NCBI GenBank assembly: GCA_947561715.1
Contig: OX387199.1
Location: 22,821,001 to 22,885,000, forward strand
Direction of reading: 5' to 3'
From: Ascidia mentula
Lineage: Eukaryota; Chordata; Ascidiacea; Phlebobranchia; Ascidiidae
DNA: 64,000 nucleotides
Shown here: positions 9,637 through 19,756 of the stretch, piece by piece
How the letters are laid out: every line of letters begins with the position of its first letter
Position numbering within the stretch: position 1 is the stretch's first letter
Program-made: the position numbers and the translations under genes
The notes under the pieces: generated by a model
Database searches by the model: none
What the model was told of the DNA's origin: nothing
Seen by the model: the letters and a program-made list of their open reading frames with translations, nothing else

Positions 9637-10934
9637 GTTCCACAGTAAAGCCAAACTTTTACGAAACAAAGTTTGAATCCCTTAGCTATAAGTTTTAGAA
9701 GTGCGCAAAATAATTCCAGATTCAACTTATTTCCCGCACAGATCGAACAAATTTTATAATTTCAATATAAATTCTCTGTGGCGACCTTTTCATCTAAAGT
9801 AACCTCCAACCACGTGACTGTGGGTTATTTACAACCGGTTTATACATAGTGAACAAATATGTTTACTTAATTTAAGGATGGCACACGTTCCCTGCATGCA
9901 GAACTAACAAACTTCCTATGATGTTGGTTGGGAATATTCGGCATATAGTGATTTTGGACACCGCCCTCCTGTATACGTTCACTTTTATTTACACTTTAAT
10001 TTACACTAGAATCGTAATGTATAAATTCCATTCCACCTGATGCCATAGGTTGCATAGCCGCTGTGGCCACTAAATGCACGTTCCATGCATGCAGCACTTA
10101 ACCCAGCCACCTATATTTGTCATTGCTACGCTTAGAAATACAAAATCTTTAGTATGTGCAATGCCTTTAATTTGGTGCAAGTTGCAATCCAGTCCGTAAA
10201 CCTAAGTGTCCACGCTAAACTTGTCCTGCAGAAAGTTGGGGTCCTCGGTCTGAACACAAGGTAGGAAGATCCACTCACGAATAAATCTGTTTCCACTGCT
10301 TTCGTGAATTTCCATACTCGAAAAATTTCGGGATTTCGTCGTCAACATTCACAGTGGTTAGAAATGTGTGAACATAAAATACGAAACCGCAAGATGACAA
10401 AGTTTAGAATTGCATTGAAACAACAGCTGCAAAGTGACATTCGCACATGCAAGACAACAATCGTTTCGGCTTCACTGATGGATAATTCGCTGCATTTTAG
10501 CTTTTTACAAACTTGTAGAGGGCAAAACGGAACAAAAGAACGCAGAATTGCATGATGTTTCTGTTGCTTCCAGGCATAATGTGTTTCAATAACATCACGT
10601 GATTTTACAAGCGGTGTTAGCGTTATTTTTTCGTTTGTTTCGTTTTCTTGGTGTTAGTTGTGTGCTGTACCTGTATCATTACCCTGAGAAAGCCTTGCTG
10701 GATAACAGGCGAAACGTCAGTTAATACAAGTTACGTTTTTAATGTGCCAGAAGAACAGACTAATAGAATACAGTAACGCATCTTGCTGCCACATGGCAAG
10801 GCAGAATCGCCATAACTGCGAAGGTCCTGACTTGACGGTCTCAGCTATCGTATACAGATCATTATACAGGTTCACTGGCATTGCAGCTTGATCAGGCACT
10901 TTTCCCGAAGTACAGGCGAGATCTGAAAAATCAA

Positions 10935-11000
10935 GCTTCCGGTGAGATTTGAACTCACAACCCTGTGCTTACTCAACGCTCCACCGACTGAACTACAGAA
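10935..11000 (-). repeat. tRNA-derived SINE fragment, family 1 (unit 2)
   Basis: Same A-box/B-box piece as at 7716, carried along in the amplified unit; it follows the same 170-bp segment order as unit 1. Confidence 0.6.
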
Positions 11001-11562
11001 AAAATAATTGTAAAAGTTGATGAGTTGTGAATGAGATTGTGGATTGATTTCTAGTTTTGTGAATTGGTTTTCTTTACTTTAAGCTGATCCAAACGTATCT
11101 GTTTAACAAACTTCCTATGATATTGGTTGGGAATATTCGGCATATAGTGGTTTTGGACACCGCCCTCCTAAATACGTTTATTTTCTTACACTTTGATTTA
11201 CACTAGAATCGTAATGTATAACTTTCACTTATTACCATAGTTAGCATAACGCTGTAGCCGCTAAATGCTGAACTACCCACATTTCCCAGCGCCCTCGATT
11301 CTTTAGAACCTCCTGTATTATTTCAAACGCGCTGTAGGAGTTTAAGTCAACCCAAAACTATTTTGGAAAACGTCATCAAACCGAAATTGTAACAATTATT
11401 TTCAAAATTAAACTTAATAACTGTGGCCAAATTTATCTTGCAGAAACAGAAACTAAATCTCAACAGAAACCAGAAATCAAGCAGAGGATTTTCAGGTGCA
11501 AGAAGTGAATTTATTTTGTTTTCATAACGAAACAAAAAGTCATTTTTGATTCCATGTCGATA

Positions 11563-12200
11563 TTAATGACTGAGAAGTTCTTTCAGCTCATCCGGTATTT
11601 CATCTTCTTGGGGCTTGTTATCAGTCTCAGCTGTGAAGAAAACAAAAAGATTTTGATTCGGGAGTTCTTTGTAAGAAACGAACATAAATAATACGTCATA
11701 TGAAACAGTAAATTTCAGTGATATTTTTGCAGTAAGTTCCGTTAATTCGTTATTGGATTTTCGTAGTCGTATCTCTCAATATGGAGGCGGTACATCAGCA
11801 CGAAATGTCAATAAACTGGCATTGCTTGACTGGAAAATATGCACTGTAGATGTGCACTATAGATGTGCACTGCAGATGTGCACTGTAGATGTGCACTGTA
11901 GATGTGCACTATAGATGTGCACTGTAAATGTGCACTGTAGATGTGCACTATAGATGTGCACTGTAGATGTGCACTGTAAGTGTGCACTGTAGATGTGCAC
12001 TGTAAGTGTGCACTGTAGATGTGCACTGTAGATGTGCATTGTGGCGATGAAAACTTACCTTCTTGCTGGTCATAATATCGTCGTCGCCTGGCGTAGTATC
12101 GTCGTCGCCTGGCGTAGTATCTCCTACGAGACCAAAGCCAACCTTCGCTGACCGTGCTGGCCACGAGAAGAAGTCCAAGAATGAGAAGAAGCTTGTTCAT
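11563..12200 (-). CDS. Arg/Tyr-heptad cationic peptide precursor, copy 3
   Basis: 69 residues, exons 12059-12200 and 11563-11630; the protein is identical to copy 2. The middle heptad differs from copy 2 only by a synonymous change (TAC for TAT). Poly(A) signal at 11510-11515. Its intron 2 has the longest minisatellite of the array. Identity of protein with variation in intron length supports true separate copies kept alike by conversion or selection rather than a simple assembly repeat. Confidence 0.78.
11839..12045. repeat. 13-bp GTGCAC minisatellite in intron 2 of copy 3, 16 units
   Basis: Sixteen units of the same 13-bp repeat as in copy 2, with internal order partly shared with copies 2 and 4 (the last seven units match), so the tract grew in its middle and distal part. 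Confidence 0.95.
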
Positions 12201-12259
12201 GTTCTGCAAATAGTAAGTATTAGACGTCGATGGAGTTGCGAGTGAATAAGCTCACTTAC

Positions 12260-12320
12260 CGATCTGTTGTCCGATACAAACTGTCCAATCCCCTGTCAAC
12301 CTTTACTTTTATAAACGTTT
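12260..12320 (-). promoter_or_regulatory. TATA promoter and 5' UTR exon of peptide copy 3
   Basis: TATAAAAG on the minus strand at 12306-12313; noncoding exon ends at 12260 with gtaagt. Confidence 0.7.
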
Positions 12321-12379
12321 CACTGAAAACTTCCCACCAATTTACTTCAAAATTCCTGATAAACTTCCGTGAAGTTGAA

Positions 12380-12907
12380 ATGATTACGCGAATTCCTGGG
12401 ACTTTATTTCCTCTGATGGGATTTCCGCTGTTGGCTGCACAATCTGTTCCAGCTTGCCAACATTATCGTGTATCTCGCGGGAGGAAGAGGTTACAAAGAA
12501 CAATTTGTCTAAATATTAATCCTAATTTTCCTGTAACCAGGGTTGCAACCACAAAAATATGCTCTCTGCATTTTGATGCCGAAAGTTATTTGTATGTGAT
12601 GACGTAAGTCAGAAACAGGCACGTTTACAGAAATAAGCAGATTTGTATCTTCCAAGACACTGCTTGTAAAAATAAACAGAAATCTTAGAACTAATGTAAC
12701 GCTACCCTGTCTACAATAAACCACATGTGTGTGCAAAATGACTGGGTTTCTTTCAGCAATATTGTGGCTGTCGTGGTGATGCAACCACGCAGGAAAAACA
12801 ACAAAACTAATCTTCGAATTCTGCCAACATGGATTGAAGCAAAATTAGGATATCCAGGAAAGAAGCTGAGGATATTGCGTTTATTCTGGAAGTTTCAAGC
12901 TTAGAGT
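12380..12907 (+). other. possible divergent two-exon frame in unit 3 (intact)
   Basis: Third copy of the frame described at 5891, starting ATG 12380, donor at 12603-12608, acceptor tttctttcag before 12757. Nearly identical to unit 2. No independent support for translation. Confidence 0.25.
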
Positions 12908-14203
12908 TCCACAGTAAAGCCAAACTTTTACGAAACAAAGTTTGAATCCCTTAGCTATAAGTTTTAGAAGTGCCCAAAATAATTCCAGACTCGGCTTATT
13001 TCTCGCACAGATCGAACAAATTTCATAATTTCAACACAAATTCTCTGTGGCGACCTTTTCATCTAAAGTAACCTCCACCCACGTGACTGTGGGTTATTTA
13101 CAACCGGTTTATACAAAGTGAACAAATATGTTTACTTAATTTAAGGATGGCACACGTTCCCTGCATGCAGAACTAACAAACTTCCTATGATATTGGTTGG
13201 GAATATTCGGCATATAGTGATTTTGGACACCGCCCTCCTGTATACGTTCACTTTTATTTACACTTTAATTTACACTAGAATCGTAATGTATAAATTCCAT
13301 TCCACCTGATGCCATAGGTTGCATAGCCGCTGTAGCCACTAAATGCACGTTCCATGCATGCAGCACTTAACCCAGCCACCTATATTTGTCATTGCTACGC
13401 TTAGAAATACAAAATCTTTAGTATGTGCAATGCCTTTAATTTGGTGCAAGTTGCAATCCAGTCCGTAAACCTAAGTGTCCACGCTAAACTTGTCCTGCAG
13501 AAAGTTGGGGTCCTCGGTCTGAACACAAGGCAGGAAGATCCACTCACGAATAAATCTGTTTCCACTGCTTTCGTGAATTTCCATACTCGAAAAATTTCGG
13601 GATTTCGTCGTCAACATTCACAGTGGTTAGAAATGTGTGAACATAAAATACGAAACCGCAAGATGACAAAGTTTAGAATTGCATTGAAACAACAGCTGCA
13701 AAGTGACATTCGCACATGCAAGACAATAATCGTTTCGGCTTCACTGATGGATAATTCGCTGCATTTTAGCTTTTTACAAACTTGTACAGGGCAAAACGGA
13801 ACAAAAGAACGCAGAATTGCATGATGTTTCTGTTGCTTCCAGGCATAATGTGTTTCAATAACATCACGTGATTTTACAAGCGGTGTTAGCGTTATTTTTT
13901 CGTTTGTTTCGTTTTCTTGGTGTTAGTTGTGTGCTGTACCTGTATCATTACCCTGAGAAAGCCTTGCTGGATAACAGGCGAAACGTCAGTTAATACAAGT
14001 TACGTTTTTAATGTGCCAGAAGAACAGACTAATAGAATACAGTAACGCATCTTGCTGCCACATGGCAAGGCAGAATCGCCATAACTGCGAAGGTCCTAAC
14101 TTGACGGTCTCAGCTATCGTATACAGATCATTATACAGGTTCACTGGCATTGCAGCTTGATCAGGCACTTTTCCCGAAGTACAGGCGAGATCTGAAAAAT
14201 CAA

Positions 14204-14269
14204 GCTTCCGGTGAGATTTGAACTCACAACCCTGTGCTTACTCAACGCTCCACCGACTGAACTACAGAA
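14204..14269 (-). repeat. tRNA-derived SINE fragment, family 1 (unit 3)
   Basis: Same piece as at 7716 and 10935. Confidence 0.6.
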
Positions 14270-14831
14270 AAAATAATTGTAAAAGTTGATGAGTTGTGAA
14301 TGAGATTGTGGATTGATTTCTAGTTTTGTGAATTGGTTTCCTTTACTTTAAGCTGATCCAAACGTATCTGTTTAACAAACTTCCTATGATATTGGTTGGG
14401 AATATTCGGCATATAGTGGTTTTGGACACCGCCCTCCTAAATACGTTCATTTTCTTACACTTTGATTTACACTAGAATCGTAATGTATAACTTTCACTTA
14501 TTACCATAGTTAGCATAACGCTGTGGCCGCTAAATGCTGAACTACCCACATTTCCCAGCGCCCTCGATTCTTTAGAACCTCCTGTATTATTTCAAACGCG
14601 CTGTAGGAGTTTAAGTCAACCCAAAACTATTTTGCAAAACGTCATCAAACCGAAATTGTAACAATTATTTTCAAAATTAAACTTAATAACTGTGGCCAAA
14701 TTTATCTTGTAGAAACATAAACCAAATCTCAACAGAAACCAGAAATAAAGCAGAGGATTTTCAGGTGCAAGAAGTGAATTTATTTTGTTTTCATAACGAA
14801 ACAAAAAGTCATTTTTGATTCCATGTCGATA

Positions 14832-15433
14832 TTAATGACTGAGAAGTTCTTTCAGCTCATCCGGTATTTCATCTTCTTGAGGCTTGTTATCAGTCTCAGC
14901 TGTGAAGAAAATAAAAAGATTTTGATTCGGGAGTTCTTTGTAAGAAACGAGCATAAATAATACGTCATATGAAACAGTAAAGTTCAGTGATATTTTTGCA
15001 GTGATAAGTTCCGTTAATTCGTTATTGGATTTTCGTAGTCGTATCTCTCAATATGGAGGCGGTACATCAGCACGAAATGTCAATAAACTGGCATTGCTTG
15101 ACTGGAAAATATGCACTGTAGAAGTGCACTATAGATGTGCACTGCAGATGTGCACTGTAAATGTGCACTGTAGATGTGCACTATAGATGTGCACTGTAGA
15201 TGTGCACTGTAAGTGTGCACTGTAGATGTGCACTGTAAGTGTGCACTGTAGATGTGCACTGTAGATGTGCACTGTGGAGATGAAAACTTACCTTCTTGCT
15301 GGTCATAATATCGTCGTCGCCTGGCGTAATATCGTCGTCGCCTGGCGTAGTATCTCCTACGAGACCAAAGCCAACCTTCGCTGACCGTGCTGGCCACGAG
15401 AAGAAGTCCAAGAATGAGTAGAAGCTTGTTCAT
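14832..15433 (-). CDS. Arg/Tyr-heptad cationic peptide precursor, copy 4
   Basis: 69 residues, exons 15292-15433 and 14832-14899; protein identical to copies 2 and 3, with silent changes in the signal peptide (CTA for CTT) and tail (CCT for CCC). Poly(A) signal 14779-14784. The spacer upstream of its promoter (15550-16860) is the more divergent short form without the 1.2-kb insertion. Copy 4 is therefore where the recently amplified left part of the array meets the older right part. Confidence 0.78.
15110..15276. repeat. 13-bp GTGCAC minisatellite in intron 2 of copy 4, 13 units
   Basis: Thirteen units; the last seven have the same variant order as copies 2 and 3. Confidence 0.95.
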
Positions 15434-15492
15434 GTTCTGCAAATAGTAAGTATTAGACGTCGATGGAGTTGCGAGTGAATAAGCTCACTTAC

Positions 15493-15550
15493 CGATCTGT
15501 TGTCCGATACAAACTGTCCGATCCCCTGTTAGCCTTTACTTTTATAAACG
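15493..15550 (-). promoter_or_regulatory. TATA promoter and 5' UTR exon of peptide copy 4
   Basis: TATAAAAG on the minus strand at 15539-15546; noncoding exon ends at 15493 with gtaagt. Confidence 0.7.
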
Positions 15551-16404
15551 TTTCACTGAAAACTTCCCATCAATTTACTTCAAAATTCCTGATAAACTTC
15601 CGTGAAGTTGAAATAATTACGCGAATTCCTAGGACTTTATTTCCTCTGATGGGATTTCCGCTGTTGGCTGCACAATCTGTTCCAGCTTGCCAACATTATC
15701 GTGTATCTCGCGGAAGGAAGAGGTTACAAAGAACAATTTGTCTAAATATTAATCCTATAATTTTCTTGTAACCAGGGTTGCAACCACAAAAATATGCTCT
15801 CTGCATTTTGATGCCGAAATTTATTTGTATGTGATGACGTAAGTCAGAAACAAGCGCGTTTACAGAAATAAGCAGATTTGTATCTTCCAAGACACTGCTT
15901 GTAAAAATAAACAGAAATCTTAGAACTAATGTAACGCTACCCTGTCTACAATAAACCACATGTGTGTGCAAAATGACTGGGTTTCTTTCAGCAATATTGT
16001 GGCTGTCGTGCTGATGCAACCATGCAGGAAAAAACAAAACTAATCTTCGAATTCTGCCAACATGGATTGAAGCAAAATAAGGATATCCAGGAAAGAAGTT
16101 GAGGATATTGTTTTGATTCTGGAAGTTTCAAGTCTGGAGTTCCGCAGTAAAGCCAAACTTTTACGAAACTAAGCGTGAATCCCTTAGCCAAAGTTTTAGA
16201 ATTATGCAAAATAATTCCAGACCAGACTAATTTCTCGGACAGATCAAACAAATTTTATAATTTCAACATAAATTCATTGTGGCAACCTTTCATCAAACTA
16301 ACTTACAACCACGTGACTGTGGGTTATTTACAACCGGTTTGTACAAATTGAACAAATTCATTGTTAATTTAAGGATGGCAGACGTTCCATGCATGCAGAA
16401 CTAA

Positions 16405-16565
16405 CAAACTTCTTTGAAATTGGTTAGGAATATTCGGCTTGGGTTAATTTTGGACAGCGCCCTCCTCAACCAATTAATTTCTTACACATTAATTTACACT
16501 AAAATTGTAATGTATAAATTACACCTAATACCATAGGTTGCAGAACCGCTGTGGCCGCTAAAACT
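16405..16565. repeat. single copy of the 170-bp segment in unit 4 spacer
   Basis: Aligns with both flanking copies seen in units 1 to 3 (shared aatattcgg, ttttggaca, cgccctcct, tgtggccgctaaa). Here it is directly followed by the acatttcccagcgccctcga block, showing the spacer without the 1.2-kb addition. Confidence 0.75.
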
Positions 16566-16859
16566 TGAACTGTCCACATTTCCCAGCGCCCTCGATTCTT
16601 CAGAACCTCCTGTGTTATTTGAAACGCGCTGCAGGAGTTTGAGTCGACCCCAAACTAGTTTGGAAAACGTCATCAAACCGAAATTGTAACAATTATTTTC
16701 AACATTAAACTGAACAACCGGTGCCAACTTTATCTTGTAGAAACATAAACTGAATCTTAACAGAAACAACGAATAAACCAGAGGATTTTCAGGTGCAAGA
16801 AGTAAATTTATTTTGTTTTCTTGACGAAACAAAAAGTCAGTTTTTATTGCAAGTCGATT

Positions 16860-16930
16860 TTAATGACTGAGAAGTTCTTTCAGCTCATCCAGTATTTCAT
16901 CTTGTTGGGGCATCATGTTGTCATTCTCAG
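16860..16930 (-). pseudogene. peptide copy 5, last exon only
   Basis: An intact last exon encodes ENDNMMPQQDEILDELKELL plus SH and stop, one residue longer than other copies (a second Met) and with Leu for Pro before DEL. Upstream on the minus strand there is a degenerate minisatellite (17020-17095), then unrelated DNA. The signal/core exon, exon 1 and promoter are absent. Compared with copy 6 this is a deletion, so copy 5 cannot make the peptide by itself. Confidence 0.75.
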
Positions 16931-17118
16931 CTGTGAAGAAAATAAAGGATTTTTATTCGGGAGTTCTTTGTATGTTAAGAACATAATTATTTCGTATACA
17001 CGAGGAGCACTTTATATCTGCACTGTAGATGTGCACTGTACATTTGCACTATGTACGTGCACTATAGATATGTACACCAGAGGTGCACTGAGCATATGGT
17101 GAAATAAACGATCACGAT

Positions 17119-18425
17119 TGGAGGTGTTTTGATTTACTCGGAAGAAATCATTGCGCTTCCAACGGTGGGAAGTTTGTTTGGAGCTTAAACGAGATTTCAG
17201 AAACGTTGTTGTCAGAGTTTGCGAAAGTTTTTGGTCAGTGCCATTATCCTTCCTGTCGCACGCGATTGAAATATTTCGAGGAAAACCTCTAAAGATCGTA
17301 TAATTCCGGGAAAGATACAGGACTTAACTGTTTTAATCTTTCGTAGAAATACACGCGGCTCATGTTGAATATTTCCAAGAACTAAAAACAAAGAGACAGA
17401 CGATCAGCGTTAGTGTTTTTCTTTTCAAAACAAAATTGTCAATTTCGCCTGCAGACATCGTCAGTTTCAAATGATCGTCTGTCACTCTATTTTATACTCC
17501 CGGTTTATCCTGACACAAAATAAATAATACAGTCGGTCAACACAGACGTTTTCTGTTGTTGGAGCATGATGCGTAGAAATGAATGTGTAACTGAGGGATC
17601 TTTCATTAAACCACAAATGACTGTGCCCTTAAGCGAATCATTTTTCTGCAAATATATCCTGAAGTTTGAGCTGACTTTTTAGTTCAATTTGTTCCCGGCA
17701 CCAAGTAGCTTCCTAATTCAAAGCGCCCAAAACCCACTAAAACTGCCCAAAACTGGACTTAAATTCCCCCCAGTTTAAAGCACATGCATATATGCTCACT
17801 CAACCGTATAATCAACCCCCATGCGCCACTGGTTGCTCTGTGACGTCCAACTTATTGTGACAGATGGCCACACGGTGGGCATTTCCCGCCGGCAAAATTA
17901 GAAATAACAATATGCGTTCTTAATGCAAAAGTTGCTAAAAAAGGGAAAAACTTCTTACGGACTAAACAGTAAGTGATTCCAATTTTTTTGAAAAACAATC
18001 TGTTTTGTTTGGTTGATGTACAAACGTCATTATCTCTTATCATTGTATATCTCGTTGTCATGGTGACTCTGGGAGGCATTTCGTCACAAAAAAGCCAATG
18101 GATTTGTTTTATCATGAGGTATTCATGCTTGGCAGCCCAGACAATGCAGCCTAGCTGGATCAGCCACATTTTCCTGACATGTCGGAGCGAGATTCGAAAT
18201 ATTAAGTTCCCGGTGAAGTTTGAACTCACGACCCTGGGCTAAACCAGGCCCAACGCTCTACCAACTGAGCTACAGGAGCTCAGTGGTTTCACGGGGTATA
18301 TTGTTGCCAAGGTACACTGGTGCGCAGGCGCACAACTACCCAGGCAACCTTCACATATACGTGCTCAGTGGGGCGATCTTGCCTATCATGCCATTGCCTG
18401 TAATATTACTGGATTTGTTTTATTC
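17119..18425. other. non-array DNA between peptide copies 5 and 6
   Basis: Starts with ggaggtgttttgatttac, which also follows copy 6 at about 19350, so it is the promoter-side flank of a unit. 18015-18118 matches 19555-19660 (tcttatcattgt, gtgactctgggaggcatttc, ggatttgttttat). 18207-18276 is tRNA-like. No gene recognised. Confidence 0.5.
18207..18276 (-). repeat. tRNA-derived SINE fragment, family 1, most tRNA-like copy
   Basis: On the minus strand CCTGTAGCTCAGTTGGTAGA carries a near-perfect A box, and GTCGTGAGTTCAAACTTCAC a B box. GCCTGGTTTAGCCCAGG gives a pseudo anticodon arm. It lacks an acceptor stem that pairs, so I call it a SINE head, not a tRNA gene. Confidence 0.55.
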
Positions 18426-18644
18426 GCGTTAACCCCAAACTGTTTTGGAAAACGTCATCAAACCGAAATTGTAACAATTATTTTCAACATTAAACTGAAC
18501 AACCGGTGCCAACTTTATCTTGTAGAAACATAAACTGAATCTTAACAGAAACAACGAATAAACCAGAGGATTTTCAGGTGCAAGAAGTAAATTTATTTTG
18601 TTTTCTTGACGAAACAAAAAGTCAGTTTTTATTGCAAGTCGATT

Positions 18645-19156
18645 TTAATGACTGAGAAGTTCTTTCAGCTCATCCGGTATTTCATCTTGTTGGGGCATGT
18701 TGTCATTCTCAGCTGTGAAGAAAATAAAAAGATTTTGATTCGTGAGTTTTTGAAAGAAAAGAACATAAATAATACGTCATATAAAACAGTAAAGTTCAGA
18801 GATATTTTTGCAATAAGTTCCGTCAATTCGTTATTATATTTTCTTAGTCGTATCTCTCTTTGGAGGCGGTTCATCAGCACGAGATGTCAATAAACTCGCA
18901 TTGCTTAGTTGGAGAATGTGCGCTGTAGATGTGCACTGTAGATGTGCACTGCAGATGTGCACTGTAAATGTGCGCTGTAGATGTGCACTATATATGTGCA
19001 CTGTGGAGGTGAAAACTTACCTTGTTGCTGGTCGTATCGTCGTCTGGCGTAATATCGTCGTCGCCTGGCGTAGTATCTCCTACGAGACCAAAGCCAACCT
19101 TCGCTGACCGTGCTGGCCACGAGAAGAAGTCCAAGAATGAGTAGAAGCTTGTTCTT
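18645..19156 (-). pseudogene. peptide copy 6, start codon lost
   Basis: Exons at 19021-19156 and 18645-18712 keep splice sites, signal peptide and tail, and the TATA promoter and 5' UTR exon are present. The initiator ATG found in the other copies is AAG here (19154-19156), and no upstream in-frame ATG is seen in the 5' UTR exon. The core is shorter and altered (WLWSRRRYYARRRRYY then ARRRYDQQQ), with 10 arginines. The tail reads ENDNMPQQDEIPDELKELL plus SH. Either a recent pseudogene or a copy using a non-ATG start; the intact frame suggests the loss is recent. Confidence 0.65.
18915..19010. repeat. 13-bp minisatellite in intron 2 of copy 6, 7 units
   Basis: Seven units, including gtgcgc and tatat variants; the shortest tract of the array. 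Confidence 0.9.
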
Positions 19157-19204
19157 GTTCTGCAAATAGTGAGTATTAGACGTCGATCGAGTTGCGAGTG
19201 AATA

Positions 19205-19275
19205 AGCTCACTTACCGATCTGTTGTCCGATACAAACTGTCCAATCCCCTGTCAGCCTTTACTTTTATAAACGTT
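19205..19275 (-). promoter_or_regulatory. TATA promoter and 5' UTR exon of peptide copy 6
   Basis: TATAAAAG on the minus strand at 19262-19269 and the same noncoding exon with gtaagt donor as in the other copies, so the copy is probably still transcribed. Confidence 0.65.
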
Positions 19276-19680
19276 CCACTCAAAACTTCCCATCAATTTA
19301 CTTCAATATTCCTGATAAACTTCCGTGAACTTTGTGGCCAATATTAACCGGACTCGGAGGTGTTTTGATTTACTTGGAAAGAAATTATTCTGGTGCATTT
19401 GAAATACGCACTTTTTCATGGCTTTTTTAATGCAAAAAAGTTTGTTGAAACATTTCTATAAACTTTCATTCCCCGGTCGTTATTCAATGAACGATTTGAT
19501 TATGAAATATTCGGTTTCATTAAAATTATATGGAAAGAAATTTGTGGCCAGTATTTCGTCACAAACGTCATTCTATCTTATCATTGTGCTTGTAGTTGTC
19601 ATAGTGACTCTGGGAGGCATTTCGTCAAATCAAAACGAAAGGATTTGTTTTATTCTTGGTAAGTAGGTCCACGGTCGACT

Positions 19681-19701
19681 AAGCAAGCAAGCAAGCAAGA
19701 G
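19681..19701. repeat. (AAGC)n microsatellite
   Basis: Five tandem aagc units just beyond the QRSL1 3' end. Confidence 0.9.
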
Positions 19702-19756
19702 GCGAGTAGTTCATGCATCAGAGATTCCACCAAAACGTTTTTACTACAAACTTTCT

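Larger units (their letters stand above)
5154..19340. repeat. tandem array of six peptide-gene units
   Basis: Measured from last exon to last exon the units are 5154-8342, 8343-11562, 11563-14831, 14832-16859, 16860-18644 and 18645 to about 19340. Units 1 to 3 are about 3.2 kb and nearly identical through spacer, promoter and exon 1. Units 4 to 6 are shorter and more divergent. All genes point to the minus strand. The near identity of spacers points to recent unequal crossing-over, gene conversion, or in the worst case assembly duplication. Confidence 0.9.

Noticed and set aside
10717-10899. 60-codon minus-strand frame (MPDQAAMPVNLYNDLYTIAE)
   Set aside because: Occurs in every 1.2-kb block only because the DNA was copied; no splice context, absent from unit 4.
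11857-12039. Long QCTSTVHIYSAHL-type repeat protein frames
   Set aside because: They are read-through of the 13-bp intron minisatellite (13 x 3 = 39 bases, so all frames stay open), not coding sequence.
8622-12045. CRISPR-like spaced repeats
   Set aside because: Units are directly adjacent with no spacers, in a eukaryotic intron; this is a minisatellite.
13423-13824. 133-codon plus-strand frame in the unit 3 spacer
   Set aside because: The equivalent frames in units 1 and 2 are interrupted by stops and it lies in the inserted repeat block.
18207-18276. Functional tRNA gene
   Set aside because: A and B boxes are good but the acceptor stem does not pair and related degraded copies exist, so SINE head is likelier.
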